Below are positions 44,915 to 56,649 of a stretch of 64,000 nt of DNA, piece by piece. The notes beneath the pieces are model-generated. The model was not told where the DNA came from and made no database searches. It saw only the letters and a program-made list of their open reading frames with translations. This DNA comes from Adiantum capillus-veneris. Lineage: Eukaryota; Streptophyta; Polypodiopsida; Polypodiales; Pteridaceae. The stretch is from NCBI GenBank assembly GCA_014529385.2, contig CM043952.1, positions 62,491,119-62,555,118 of the forward strand. The letters are read 5' to 3'. The translations under genes and the position numbers were made by a program. Positions within the stretch are counted from its first letter, which is position 1; every line of letters starts with the position of its first letter.

Positions 44915-46583
44915 TCAAATAAGTAAAGTGTCTTGCTGTACTCAGAGTTGTGCAAACTTTGAGTATATGGACACACGTCTACAGAGATTTAGCTTTGAAA
45001 GCCTTGTATCTGCAGTGTACATTGTTTTCAATTGAACTTGTTTTATCATGTCTTTTGTAGGTGCCTGTATTTTGTCATTTTGGGCGTTCTTCTACAATGG
45101 CCGTCACTCGTGGTAGGTACACTTGATTATTTGATACATGGAGGTACAAGTCCTCAAGTGGTCAAGAATGGCTCATTCAGCTCTTTGTTTTTATGTCATT
45201 TTGGGGTTGACTGTTAGCTTGTAATATGAGAAAATTCTGTATATATTTCCCTTGGTAATTGAAAAAGGGTGCTTGTTCTTTACCAAGAGCATTCTTTGCA
45301 ATTGCCTTTTTTGAGATTTCTTAGTGAATAAGTCAATGGGGGGGCATGTGACAGCCCGACTCTGGAATTGCTGTGCAACTTGTATGTGTGTGGGTGTGTA
45401 CATATGTGCCTAAAAACAGCCCTAGCGTTTATACACGAGGTGGCCACAGGTTTTTGAAGTGGCTCTTGTAGTGATTTAGTGTGAAGCACAAAGGCTATGC
45501 AGGAGTTGTGGCACTTGTCTTGTGCCCTTCTCTGTTTTTTGACATTTTGGGTCCATGGTGTGGCACAAGAAAATGGTGATGTTCCTTTTAGCCTTGAGCA
45601 TACCTAACCACTGGACAGTGCTTCGATATGCTAATTATCCAAGCCTCTTGTGCGAGGGCTTGTTTGTAGAAGAGTGCATGGAGATGAGTTGAAATTCTTG
45701 AAATCTTCAAGGGATATCTTGGATTGTAGACATCAAGTGACACCTTGCTTGACGTGCTAAATGTGCTTAGAAAGGGCCTAGCCAGTTGGCCTAACCAAGA
45801 CCGCACCTATGGATTATCACAACTGCGTCACTTTAGAAACGGGTCTCATTTGTAGTGTTCGTATTCTGAATTTTATTTTGCAGTCTGTTTAGCTTCTCCA
45901 ATTTATCCTCTTACTGGTGTGTTGACAACGATGATGCAAGCCATGATTGCCATGTGGCTGAATGATGCATGATATCTATACACTTGTATGGGCAACCTCG
46001 CGAGGCTAAGTAAACCTTAATTCTCAAATGCTGATTGGCACTAATTACTCCGCTGCCGAGGCGAATACCTCTAGGTTTGTCCTTCTGGACTTAAATGCTG
46101 CCATGAAGCCAAGACTGGCTCTTGGAGACTCATTGATACACCTTTGTGTAGGCTTTTAAACAAAGTGTATTGTGTAACAATGTGGTTCTTGAACTAAGGA
46201 GCTTATGGTATCACAAACTAAGACTGTGGGCTTTTAACAAGGCCGATTAGTTCGGCATCCTTAGTGCAGCCTATTGTGTAACATTGTGGCACTTGAATCA
46301 AGGAACTTATGGTACCAATCTATAAGCATGATAGCACTGACATCAATAGCCAGTGGTTGCTTGATGTGTGCTCAACTTGTACCAAGCTGAGGTTGATAGT
46401 GATGCCAATTGTATGTGCCTCCTTGTTTGATTTTGGCATTTTGTGGGAATGTGTCAATGCAAGGGACTTGTTGTGCGTTGTGTGCGAGCCATGAAGGTTG
46501 CAAGCACACAATTGTGGTCTCGGTTATATTGACTATGTAACAGACCCAATGCGTGGATCCTATTTGAGAAAGGTAATGTTACA
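44915..46583. other. 3' flank of the F-box/kelch gene; no further gene
   Basis: AATAAG-type words just after the stop (44920-44930) may serve polyadenylation. The rest is AT-rich with no coding. Two diverged copies of about 50 bp (ATTGTGTAACAATGTGG-like) lie near 46167-46215 and 46270-46318. Confidence 0.5.
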
Positions 46584-46610
46584 CCCCCACCCCCCCCCCC
46601 CCCCCCCCCC
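46584..46610. repeat. Poly-C tract, about 26 bp
   Basis: Almost pure C after ACACCCCCA. Confidence 0.95.
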
Positions 46611-46612
46611 TC

Positions 46613-46834
46613 CGGACAAGCTATATGTTAACAAGAGATGTACTAATTCATTCTCTCAATAGATTCTTGAATTGTGTAAGTAATATATATTTTTTCTTTT
46701 TTGTGAATAATGAAATTGATTCGTGGGTATTAGCTCAAACAAATAGCAATGATGCGTCACTCAGCTCCTTGTCATCGTATCGAGTGATCCTCACATTGCG
46801 AAGAAGTCGAACTCCGTCCTCTCAACTATCTCGT

Positions 46835-46892
<58 letters not shown>

Positions 46893-47394
46893 GTCACACT
46901 CCCATAGCCACAAACACAAGATGGAAAAAGTGCACTGCACATATGAGTGAGTTTTAGGTTTACAATGGCTTATCTATGGGTCCATCCTTTTCACACATGG
47001 ATGTCCACAGTTGGTAGGTTAAAACATATAAACCTGATCTGGTGAAGTTTATGGTGCATCTCGCATTGGCGATCACTCAAATCACTAACTATATACCTAT
47101 GGGACAAGCCCATGACTAAATATAATAAATATAATAAGGGCACCGTCCCAAGTTAACATGTTTTGCTTCTTGATATATATTTTGCCCTTGGAATCTATGG
47201 GTGTGCCAATTGGGACAGATACCTAGGATGGTAAGCAAGAATGTAGAACATATGTGAACTTGATCAATCCACTATGTTTGGACCTAGAAGCATTTAAACA
47301 TCTTGATGAAAGTAGCGGCCCATGGACGTGCTCACATATAAGAAGTTAAACACTACAAGACTACGCTTGTCCTCTGGAATGTCGTAATTTGTAG
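46613..47394. other. Unassigned DNA with a CT microsatellite
   Basis: The CT run is at 46839-46888. No gene supported. Confidence 0.5.
46839..46888. repeat. (CT)n microsatellite
   Basis: About 25 CT units. Confidence 0.97.
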
Positions 47395-47399
47395 CTATA

Positions 47400-48022
47400 T
47401 TGGAGCGCGATTACTCGAGGAAAGTATGGGTTTACTTTCTCAAGCACAAGGATGAAGCGTTTAGTGTTTTCAAAACGTTTGTGACACTTGTGGGAATCAG
47501 AGTGGCAAGAAGCTTAAATGCGTACGCACTGACAATGGTGGAGAGTATGTTTCAAAGGCCTTTCAGGACTTTTGTGAGTCAAAAGGTATCAAACGTGAAC
47601 TTACTGCTTCTTACAATCCTCCTCAAAATGGTGTTGCTGAGAGGATGAATAGGACCATACAAGAGAAGGTCAGAAGTATGTTGTCTAATGCACAACTGCC
47701 AAATGGGTTTTGGGCTGAAGCTGTATCAACAGCTGTTCATCTTGTAAATAGATCTCCTAGCAAGGTTTTGCAGAAGGATTCAGTGCCAGAGATGGTATGG
47801 TCAGGCAAAATGCCCTCATACAAGCATCTCAGAGTCCTTGGCTGTGAGGCATATACTCACGTTCCAAAGGAATTTAGGAACAAACTTGAGCCAAAGAGTA
47901 GAAAGTGCATCTTCCTAGGCTATGGTAATTCTGGTGAGATGGGGTACAGACTTTGGGATCCCGAATCCAGAAAGGTTGTCCATAGCAATGATGTTCACTT
48001 TAATGAATCCAAATATCATTAG
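47400..48022 (+). pseudogene. pol: Copia-D integrase (C-terminal two thirds)
   Basis: YSRKVWVYFLKHKDEAFSVF starts at 47412. After a frameshift near 47490 the frame contains KCVRTDNGGEYVSKAF (second catalytic Asp) and YNPPQNGVAERMNR (catalytic Glu). The C-terminal landmarks HLRVLGCEAYTHVP and KCIFLGYGNSGEMGYRLW follow in the open frame 47645-48022. The first Asp lies beyond the truncated start. A 1-bp loss near 48018 separates it from the next frame. Confidence 0.88.
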
Positions 48023-49121
48023 GGTTGAGGAGATTAGAAGAGTTGTCTTCCAAGAAGATGGACCTGCACGTGCAAGACAAAATGTCAGGGCTCAAGAGGA
48101 GCAAGGACAGGATAGAGTGGAACCACAGGTTGTGGCTAAGCCTGAGCCACCTATTGTGCGTAGATCTGGACGTATCACGCGACCTCCTGATAGGTTTGTT
48201 CCATCTATGAACTATGTCATGTTGACTGATTGCAATGAGCCTTCATGTTACAAGGAAGCAGTGCAAATGAAGGACTCCGGGAATTGGCAATTGGCCATGC
48301 AGTCAGAGATGACAGCTCTACATAAAAACAAGACATGGAAGCTAGTTAAATTACCACAGGGCAAAAAGGCTCTACCTTGTAAATGGGTTTACAGGTATAA
48401 GATCACCGCTCATGATAGTCAGCCAAAGTACAAAGCAAGGCTTGTTGCCAAGGGCTTTAAGCAAGAACAAGGCATTGACTTTGATGAAGTCTTCTCTCCA
48501 GCAATGATTGCTACTCGCCCAGACATTGCATTTGCAGTGGGAGTAGTAAGTCGATACATGTCAAACCCAGGTAAGAAACATTGGGAGGCAGTGAAAGGAA
48601 TATTGAGATACCTGAAAGCTACAAAGAGTATGCGTATATGCTATGGGAGTCAGGAGCTAAGTGTAAAGGGTTTTACAGACTCATATTATGCAGGTGACTT
48701 AGACAACCGAAGGTCTACGTCAGGGTATGTCTTTACATTGGCTGGTGGAGCAGTATCATGGCATTCTAGATTACAAGATTGTGTTACTCAGTCTACTACA
48801 GAGGCTGAATATGTTGCAGCATCAGAGGCATGCAAAGAATCAATTTGGCTTAATCGACTAGTAACAGATTTGGGAATCAAAGAAGAGATGCCTGTGTTAT
48901 ATTGTGATAGTCAAATTGCTATACAATTGGCTCGCAATCCAGTTTATCACTCAAAGACAAAGCATGTGGATGTGAAGTATCATTTCATCAGGGAAATGCT
49001 CGAGGATAAGCAACTTCAGCTTGTCAAAGTTCACACCACAGAAAATCCTGCTGATCTACTTACAAAAGGACTTCCCTCAGAGAGCTTTGTGCATTTTCGC
49101 AAGCAGTTAGGTGTAGGGTAG
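48018..49121 (+). pseudogene. pol: Copia-D RT N-terminus fused in frame to RNase H
   Basis: An open frame from the RT linker (RRSGRITRPPDRFVPS) through ALPCKWVYRYKI and KGFKQEQGIDFDEVFSPA, then directly ATRPDIAFAVGVVSRYM. The stretch between, which in copia-A is about 223 residues and includes LYGLKQ and the catalytic YVDD, is absent. RNase H is complete: KGFTDSYYAGDLDNRRS, QSTTEAEYVAASEACK, LYCDSQIAIQLA, TENPADLLTKG. There is no stop across the deletion, so a polymerase-less but RNase H-containing frame is preserved. Confidence 0.88.
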
Positions 49122-49204
49122 TACATCACTTCTCTACATCTCTTGTATATTAGCTTGTATAGTAGCTTCTCTCACACTTAAAGCACCACATTGGACTTTA
49201 AGTG

Positions 49205-49430
49205 GGAGGTTTTTGGGGTATAAAGCCCAATGTGGTCGCCCAGGTAAGAGGGCGGGCCGCCAGGTATGTACACATATTCTTTTGTAAAAACCTAATAAGA
49301 ACTCACTATGCTCTACACATTACAGTAGAGCGAGTTCACCATATCGTTGTGCTCTTCTTCTCGCACTCTCTCTCGCGTCGCACTTCCGCTTGTACTCCTT
49401 CAGTTCCACTACAAATGTAGCCATTGTTAA
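49205..49430 (+). repeat. Copia-D 3' LTR (ends approximate)
   Basis: Follows the polypurine tract. Contains CCCAATGTGG and a TCTCGCACTCTCTCTCGC segment. No partner LTR is available to set either boundary. Confidence 0.5.
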
Positions 49431-49603
49431 GACTTCTATGAAAGGAGACTGTGATGCTGATATTGATTTAGAATGGGCCTTTAGTGCAGAGTGCACTTAC
49501 AATCCTGCTGTCCATATGCATGCATGTCAGTTTTGTTGCAGATGTAGTTAAATTTGTGGATGACAAATGTACATTTCATGATCTTAGTTTTGGTGATGAA
49601 ATT

Positions 49604-51238
49604 TTCATAATAATCAATATCTAATTCTCCTAAATGATTTTCTCATGTTAAACTGATCATTTAATATGGGGAAGTGCTAGGGGAGAAAAAGCTAGAATTT
49701 TGGTTAAGCTAGCAGACCGACCACAGTAGGGATCCAAAGGAGGGAAAATAGGGATACAAAGGGGGGGCCATCTGAAAAAGAGCCATGTGCAACAATGGGC
49801 TTAAAAGACCCTAAGGTTCAACCCATTAAGACTTCCAAAATGCTAAGGTTCCAAAATTCAAAGGTTGTGTCCAAAGGTCAAGCATGGGGGGAATTGGATG
49901 CTTTGTGTGTGTCCCAAAAGTCTTTATCAATCCCTACATAGGAGGGGGCGAGCCTTGGGAGTAGGGGATGAGAGAGAAACTCTCTCTCACACACACACAA
50001 GCTCCCGTTACACAAAGGGAATGAGGGACACATGTCAGCCCCCTAGCCCAGATGCCCACAAGGTGTACCCAATTCCTATTGGATGGCCTTGGAGGTGGAC
50101 CAATGAGAATTAGGCTAGAGTAAATCTAATTTAATTAATTTAAAAACACTTAATAAAAGAACCAATGAGAATTAAGCTCTCTAGAAGACTCTTGGACAGT
50201 CTCCCAAAGGGTCCAATGAGAATTCAGCAGCCCAATGGCTTGCTTGACTCCTATTGGCCAGGAGGCAAAGGGGTCCAATGAGAGTTTAGTTGCATTTATT
50301 AATTACATAAAGCTCTCACAAAAGGGGAAAGGGGGACACATGTCAGAAGGCTATCACTTATACTGCTTAATTATCATTGGCTAGCCCTAGGGAGGTCCAA
50401 TGAGAGTGGAGCATGAGCTAGCCCTAGGGAGGTCCAATGAGAGTGGAGCATGAGCAAATAGCAAGAGGGGTCGACCAAGAGAGAGAGGGGGCTGATTTTT
50501 GCAAGGCATTATCACACACACACACACACACTCACACAATCTCATGTGTGAAGTAAAGAAGACTCTCTCTCCTTCTCAAGCTTTAATGGAAAGCTTACCA
50601 CCTACTCCAAGCTTGTGAGAAGGGAGGCCTACACCAAAAACTCTTGGCTTTGTGATGCAAATCCAACCAAGAGCCAAGCTTCAATGCATGCTCATCTCCT
50701 CTACCATGCTAATTACTAAGCTAAGCTATGCTAATATGAGTGATTATGTGAGGATATGTACATCTTTCTCGTAAGACTACTCCTTCTTCCTCTCAATCTA
50801 CTCTCATACCCTGCTAGCTCTCACCATCTTTGAAGGTGTGTGAGGTCTTGGGTCTGAGACCGGAGAGAATTGATGTTGTGTTTGATAAGTGTTTTGCTTA
50901 GTGCATGAAGCTTTCATCGTCATTGCACTAGCTAGTCTTGAAGGAACACAAAGAATTGTATTGTACAATGTCTCTCTTGATGGGAGAAACTATAATACAA
51001 AGCCTTTTGGAGGGGGGACCGGCTCCATGTAAATCCGGTCCTCAACTGTTGTCAATAGCTTAATTTCTCTCTCTTTTGAAAGTATTGTTCATGCTATCTA
51101 ACTAGGTGTTATGCTTTTTGTTGCTCTCTCCACCCAAGCACTCTTGTAATTCTCATTAGGAATCTATTCTAATGAAATGCCCACTATATTCATGCTAATT
51201 TCTGCTACACACAAGTTTTTAGGCCATTAAATGTTACA
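49604..51238 (+). repeat. Solo LTR of the gypsy-2/gypsy-4 family
   Basis: Aligns end to end with the gypsy-4 5' LTR (60385-61971), sharing for example AATGATTTTCTCATGTTAAAC near the start and GGCCATTAAATGTTACA at the end. No internal element sequence adjoins. Flanks AAATT (49599-49603 and 51239-51243) are a 5-bp target duplication, and the surrounding copia-E sequence is continuous once it is removed. The 5' end reads TTCATAA, one base short of TGTCATAA. It contains a 42-bp tandem duplication near 50382-50455 (GAGCATGAGC units). Confidence 0.9.
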
Positions 51239-51339
51239 AAATTGTTGCATCTGGCCTTTTGTGCCGTGGACTGTATAAGGTTACTTTGTATGAAAAGTGT
51301 GGATAAAATTTTGCAAATGCAGTTGCAGATTCAAGGGCT

Positions 51340-52268
51340 GTTTCATATGCAAAACTGTGGCATGCACGTTTTGGGCATCTAAATTTTGCTAGTTTGCTGC
51401 GTTTGCAAAAATCTGATGTGGTTGCTTCTTTGCCGCCTCTTGAAGCACCTGTCAAATATGTTTGTAAAGACTGTATTTTGGGTAAAATGCATCATTCTAA
51501 ATTTCCAAAGGATAGTTCAGTTAGAGCCACATGCAGGTTGCAGCTTGTGCATAGGATGTTTGTGGGCCCATGCAAACTCCGTCCTTCGGAAATTACCTTT
51601 ACTTCGTGACTTTCATTGATGATTACTCCATGCATGCATGGGTGTTTTTGCTTAAAGAGAAGTACAAAGTTTTTATGCGCTTCAAACAATTTCTGGCTAT
51701 CGCTGATAATGTCTCAAAATGTACTATGGGCACCCTCCGTTCCGATCGAGGGGGGGGGGGGGGGGGTATGTCTCATGAATTTAATGCATTTATGGCTAAT
51801 CATGGGATAAAACACCAATGTACAATGCCTTACACACATCAGCAAAATGGTGTTGCTGAGAAGAAAAACAGGTCACTTACGAAAATGGCACGATGTATGG
51901 TCAAAAGTCAAGCTTTGCCGCATTCTTTTTGGCTTGAGGCCATCATGTGTGCCACTTATGTACTAAACAAGTGTCCTACGAAAGCTTTGCGGTCTATTAC
52001 TCCATATGAAGCATGGTATGATAAAAAGCCTTCTATTGAGCACATGCGTGTTTTTGGCCAATTGGCATATGATTTGGTGCCACAAACACAACGCAAAAAA
52101 TTGAATGATAAGGCTGTTAAATGTATTTTTGGTTGTTATAGTGCTGAAAGCAAAGGTTACATGTTGTATCATCCACAAACAAAGTGTATTCTGGTTTCAC
52201 GGGATGTTGTGTTTGTGGAAGATTCTGTTCAACCCTTGCTGTCATGTACTATAGAGACAATAATGTAA
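51340..52268 (+). pseudogene. pol: Copia-E integrase with expanded poly-G
   Basis: The pre-integrase domain reads LWHARFGHLNFASLLRLQ and KYVCKDCILGKMHHSKFP (51355-51515). A frameshift near 51560 and loss of the first catalytic Asp (LVHRMFVGP where LVHSDVCGP is usual) precede the core FVTFIDDYSMHAWVFLL. The second Asp motif RSDRGGEY is disrupted by a G run of about 17 (51752-51768). THQQNGVAEKKNR holds the Glu. The C-terminus HMRVFGQLAYDLVP and KCIFGCYSAESKGYMLYHP follows. Confidence 0.87.
51752..51768. repeat. Poly-G tract in copia-E integrase
   Basis: About 17 consecutive G at the codons for the GG of the DRGGEY motif. Length keeps a frame open but adds glycines and removes the E and Y. Confidence 0.9.
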
Positions 52269-52599
52269 GCTCACATGACATTTATGACACTTTGTTGCCT
52301 CTTTTCAATGGTGGAAGTCCGAATGTAAATTCCAATGAGGCAAATGGAGAGCCTATGGGGGTTTCAAAAAATGTTACAAATCAGCCTATTACTGATGTAG
52401 ATGTACATGATGTACTTGATGAGGAAAGGGCTGAAAATGAGCAGGATAGAGGTATGCCAAAATGGCTGGTGCATACATTGCGTGACAGTAAATTGGACGC
52501 ACCTTTGGCTAGTGGTACTTGTTCAAGTTCTCGCCATGCCTCTTATGCATCAGATTGCTATGCTTTGGCATGTTGAGGAACCTCTGTCTTTTGATGAAT

Positions 52600-53645
52600 C
52601 ACAGAATTAAAAAAATTGGATGTCTGCCATGCAATCAAAATATGATGCACTTATAGAAAATGACACATGGACTTTATGTGATTTGCCTTCTGGCAAAAAG
52701 GCCATTGGTACAAAGTTTTATAAGGTTCGACTTGTTGCAAAGGGTTATGCACAACAAAAAGGCATAGATTATGAAGAGACTTTTGCTCCCACTTGTCGTA
52801 TGACTACTATGCGTTTTCTATGTGCATTGGTAGTTCATTTTGTTTGGGATGTACATCTATCCGCGATATTGTTACTGCTTTCTTGAATGGTGACATTTTG
52901 AGGAAGTCTATGTAACGCAGCCTCGCGGTTTTGTCAAGAAAGGACAAGAGGATAAGGTGTGCAAATGTAAAAAAGCTTTGTATGGGTTGAAGCAATCTCC
53001 TCGTGCTTGGTATGAGAAGGCTGGCACTCATTTGGTCAAATGAGGCTTTCATAATAGTCCAACAGAAAACACATTGTATGTCAAGCGTGAGGGCAATGTA
53101 CTTCTCATTGTTGTTATTTATGTGGATGATTTGCTGATCACTGGTCCCAATGAGGCACATATTACTGAATTTAAGGTTGCTTTGAATGCTACTTTCAAGA
53201 TGAAAGATTTGGGGCTGTTGCACCATTACTTGGGCATACAGTTTAAGCAGTGTGGTGGTGGTATTTCCTTGTGTCAGAAAAGTTACATAGAGACATTGCT
53301 ATGTAAGTTTGGACTTGAGGATTGCAAACCTATTGCCACTCCCATGGAAATAGGTTTGAAATTGAGTCTTCATGATGTTGGTGATCCTACTGATGTCACT
53401 CTTTACCAAACTGTTGTTGGCTGCCTCATTTATTTATGCAACACGAGGCCGGGTATTCAATTTGTAGTCTCAGAGGTCAACAAATCTATGCATAGCCTAG
53501 GGTCTAAGCATTGGCGGGTTGTCAAGAGGATTTTCCGCTACTTGAGTGGAACTTTACATCTTGGATTGTTTTATCCCAAGGGGGGATCATTTGCCGCCAG
53601 ACTTACATGCTTTTTTGGACTCAGATTGGACTGGTTGTTTTGACA
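52600..53645 (+). pseudogene. pol: Copia-E reverse transcriptase
   Basis: Starts NWMSAMQSKYDALIENDTW. The region after GKKAIGTK has lost about 10 codons before FYKVRLVAKGYAQQKGIDYEE. Frames break near 52870 and at a TGA near 53041, but ALYGLKQSPRAWYEK is readable at about 52970-53020. The catalytic YVDDLLITG sits at 53119-53145 in the 53074-53643 frame, followed by YLGIQFKQ, and NTRPGIQFVVSEVNKSM at 53440-53490. Confidence 0.87.
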
Positions 53646-53650
53646 CGTGA

Positions 53651-54142
53651 GTGTTCACAAGTGGTTTTTGTTTCATGCTTGGTAGTTCATGTATATCATG
53701 GTTGAGCAAGAAGCAACCTACTGTGGCCACTTCTAGTTGTGAGGCTGAGTACAGAGTAGTCTTCACAGCTACGATTGAGTGTGTATGGCTCATACGCCTT
53801 ATGGATGATTTGGGTGTTGGACAGGACACTGCCAACACTATCTACACTGACAGTCAGAGTGCATTGGCAGTTGCAAGGAACCCAGTTTTTCATGCTCGCA
53901 CAAAGCACATTGAGGTGAATTACCACTATGTCAGGGAGAGGCTCTCAACAAGAGAGATCAACTTGACTTATGTGCCAACACATGACAACCTTGCAGATCT
54001 TTTCACAAGGCATTGTCTCATGAGAAGTTCGAAGCTTTCTGCAAAGCTTTGGGCTTACTCCCCTTTGTGGAATGATCATTTCCTCAGGGCGTGGCACGTC
54101 CCTTTACTCATGTGCCAGTTCTTGTTCATCGCATCACTCTAG
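53651..54142 (+). pseudogene. pol: Copia-E RNase H
   Basis: SGFCFMLGSSCISWLSKKQ, SCEAEYRVVFTATIECVWL, IYTDSQSALAVARNP, HIEVNYHYVRERL and PTHDNLADLFTRHCL are the standard copia RNase H blocks. The frame runs to the polypurine tract. An upstream frame break near 53590 separates it from RT. Confidence 0.9.
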
Positions 54143-54150
54143 GGGAGATT

Positions 54151-54376
54151 TGTTACCATATACATGTGATAGTAATGTGTGTGAACACACTAGGACCGCT
54201 GGGCATTTTTTCCCTCTTTAGGAGGTTTTTTCCCCCATACATTGTATATACGCCCATCACTCTAGGGCTAGCGATGTTTCCATTACACACTAAGTAATAT
54301 ACTTTCAGTTGTGTGCCTTGAGCTTCCTTCATCTTTTCCAAACTGTGTGCGTTTCTTTGCAACCCTAATTCCAACA
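54151..54376 (+). repeat. Copia-E 3' LTR
   Basis: Starts TGTTACCATATACATG directly after AGGGGAGATT and probably ends TTCCAACA at 54376, where gypsy-3 coding sequence resumes. The end is inferred since the 5' LTR is missing. Confidence 0.65.
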
Positions 54377-54661
54377 TCTCTTGCTTCTCTCCTTGGTTCA
54401 ACGCTTTCACATCGTCAACCTTGACACTTTTCCCATGGATGCCTTCTTGTAATGGATGGCACACAATTCCTCTCGACTTAGGAGATCATAATATCTTTGG
54501 AATTTACTTCCATTGAGAACTCTAATGGTTTCAACTCCGTCTAGAGTCTATACAAAAGGTACCTCGTGGGGTAATTTCATGCACTGTATATGGTCCTTTT
54601 TATTTTTGTTGTACACTAATACATAAGGACTTTATCACTAACCTTGATATGGGTGGTCAAA

Positions 54662-55204
54662 TCACTTCTTTCTCCTATCCTTCTCCTCAAGGGCATTTTG
54701 CACAACGAATTTCCCCTCTTCTTCTAGCCTTTCAAGGATATGTAAATGCTCCACTAATGAGTTACCATCCCAATCTTTTTGAGAAGCTACTTGAAAACTG
54801 GGAATGATGAACTCGCATGGAATAACTGATTCTTGGCCATATACCATCTTGAACACGGTGTGCAATTAATAGCCACTTTTAAGCAAAATTATAAGCCCAT
54901 ACAGTCAGTATAAGTTCCAAATCCTAATCTATCCTACCGTCTTAGTCATAATAAAAATTAGAGACTTGCAGGTACTCTCGGCTTGGCCATTTTCTTGTGG
55001 ATAATAATTAGACTTGTGGTGGGCTATCATGAAACTCGATGTGATTTTTCTTATTACCTCATTTATAAAATGGGTATCATTGTCACTCACAATTTCAAAG
55101 GGACATCCGAATTGTGTAATAATGTTCTCAAAGAGTAATTTAGCTGTTGTGCTTACATCAACCTCGTGTGTAGCCTTAGCTTCAGTCCACTTTTTCAATG
55201 GCAA
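54662..55204 (-). pseudogene. pol: Gypsy-3 integrase
   Basis: Frame 55204-54929 holds KKWTEAKATHEVDVSTTAKLL, FEIVSDNDTHFINEVI (second Asp) and NYYPQENGQAEST (Glu). Frame 54865-54662 holds FKMVYGQESVIPCEFIIPS, the region after the core in Tat/Athila-like plant gypsy integrases. A further C-terminal remnant (GIHGKSVKVDDVKALNQGE) lies near 54390-54440. Confidence 0.82.
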
Positions 55205-55209
55205 TGATA

Positions 55210-56195
55210 ATATATTGGGATTGAGTGGGTCGTAGAACTAATGGAACTTACAAAGTCTAAGCCCCACTTTTTGAACGGTTAGTTCACCTTAATAGGATGT
55301 AAGGGCATTTTATCCTTTCGTTGTGTTGTTTGTAACGCTGCATTCATCACACTCTTTAGCAGAAAGTGATGCATCCTTCAATAAGATGGCCACCAATAGC
55401 TTGATTGTAGCACATCTTTACCAATTAAATCTCTTGAAAAATGACCATCATCTACGCCCATATGTGCTTCTGGCAGAATGTACAAGTACTCATCCTCACG
55501 GACATAACGTTTAACAATATCATCTTTGCTAGCTTAAAGAGAGTTTCAAAAATTAAGCAATAAGGTTTACATTGCTTGATTAAATTTTGAGCTAAATCCT
55601 CTTAAAGCTCTTTGTGTGGAAATCTCAACTTCAGTGGAGACTTTTTCTATTCGGTATGCGAGACAAATGATCAGCCATGATATGTTTTTTTTCGGGCCTC
55701 ACAACCACCGTAAAATCAAATTCAAGGAGAATGACTAACAATCTTGTAATTCTTTTTGTGGATCAATATAAAACACAAACTTGGTGGTAAGAAGATAATG
55801 TCAAAATTTCTTTATTGCACTAATTATATAGCCAAACATTTTTTTACAATTCATCTCAACATCATTTAAGTGGTGACTAGCAAAGTTAACAGAGTAGTCC
55901 AATTTATGTTCTCTTGGCTGAGTTAGAACACACTCAATAACAAAATTTGATGCATTAAAAAAATTACATTCCAATCGGGTACTTGTAAAATTGAGGCACT
56001 TGTTAGGGCCTTCATTAATAACTCATAAGCGTGGCCACATTTCTTGGTTCAATTAAATTTGATAAGAAGCTTGTACAACGGACGAGCTATCTCAAGGAGT
56101 GTAAAATAAATCGTCAATAATATCCAACGTGGCCCATAAATCTCTGAATCCCCTTATAGTTTATAGGTGGTGGTAATTTTAGAATGGATTTAATT
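55210..56195 (-). pseudogene. Gypsy-3 RNase H / integrase N-terminus region, heavily decayed
   Basis: Spacing and orientation place RNase H and the integrase zinc domain here, but I can read only scattered plausible words and no intact motif. No other gene is supported in this interval. Confidence 0.45.
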
Positions 56196-56199
56196 TTGT

Positions 56200-56645
56200 C
56201 CTCATTTGAAGAAATCCTCTTAAACATTATATGTCCTTAAATGACCCCATGTTTAACTTAGAATTGGCGTTTGAAAGGCTTCAATGAAATGCGATATAAT
56301 ATGCACTTTTCAAACACCTTTCGTAAATATGACGGATGCTCTTTGCAAGAGGAGTAAACACAAAGGTTGTCTGAGAAAGCTTCACAATTTTCCCTTAAAT
56401 ACTCCTTGAAATTAATGTTTATTAGTAACTGGAAGGTAGAAAGGGCATTCGTTAAGCTAGGCCATGACACGAAATGCGGACACTCTAAATAATTTAATAA
56501 AAGTAGTTTTAGCTTGGTCCTCTAGCGCAATCATGATCAGATTGTAATTAGGGCACCCATCTAAAAATCTATAAGCCTCCTTGCCTACAACTCTCTCAGA
56601 CACATGTTTTGAATATGGCAAGGGATAATGATCTCCTCCAGTGAA
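56200..56645 (-). pseudogene. pol: Gypsy-3 RT, catalytic half
   Basis: Reads DHYPLPYSKHVSERVVGKEA and YRFLDG (about 56625-56555), then IALEDQAKTTF, then in the frame 56470-56258 LTNALSTFQLLININFKEYL and AFSDNLCVYSSCKEHPSYLR. The catalytic FxDD has become FSDN. Confidence 0.82.
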
Positions 56646-56649
56646 TTAA

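Larger units (their letters stand above)
47395..49430 (+). mobile_element. Copia-D: 5'-truncated copia lacking the RT core
   Basis: Begins inside the integrase core and runs through integrase C-terminus, RT N-terminus, RNase H, stop at 49121, a polypurine tract (TTTAAGTGGGAGG, 49197-49209) and a 3' LTR-like end to about 49430. The 5' LTR, gag, protease and integrase N-terminus are absent. It abuts copia-E remains with no clear boundary. Confidence 0.85.
49431..54376 (+). mobile_element. Copia-E: 5'-truncated copia split by a solo LTR
   Basis: Remains of the protease/pre-integrase region (49431-49603) continue, after the inserted solo LTR (49604-51238), into integrase, RT and RNase H on the plus strand, then a polypurine tract (AGGGGAGATT, 54141-54150) and a 3' LTR (54151-54376). 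Numerous stops and frameshifts. No 5' LTR or gag. It in turn truncates gypsy-3, which resumes at 54377. Confidence 0.85.

Noticed and set aside
54091-54464. Protein frames spanning the copia-E 3' LTR
   Set aside because: They cross the LTR/gypsy-3 junction. Only the short gypsy integrase tail beyond 54377 is real.
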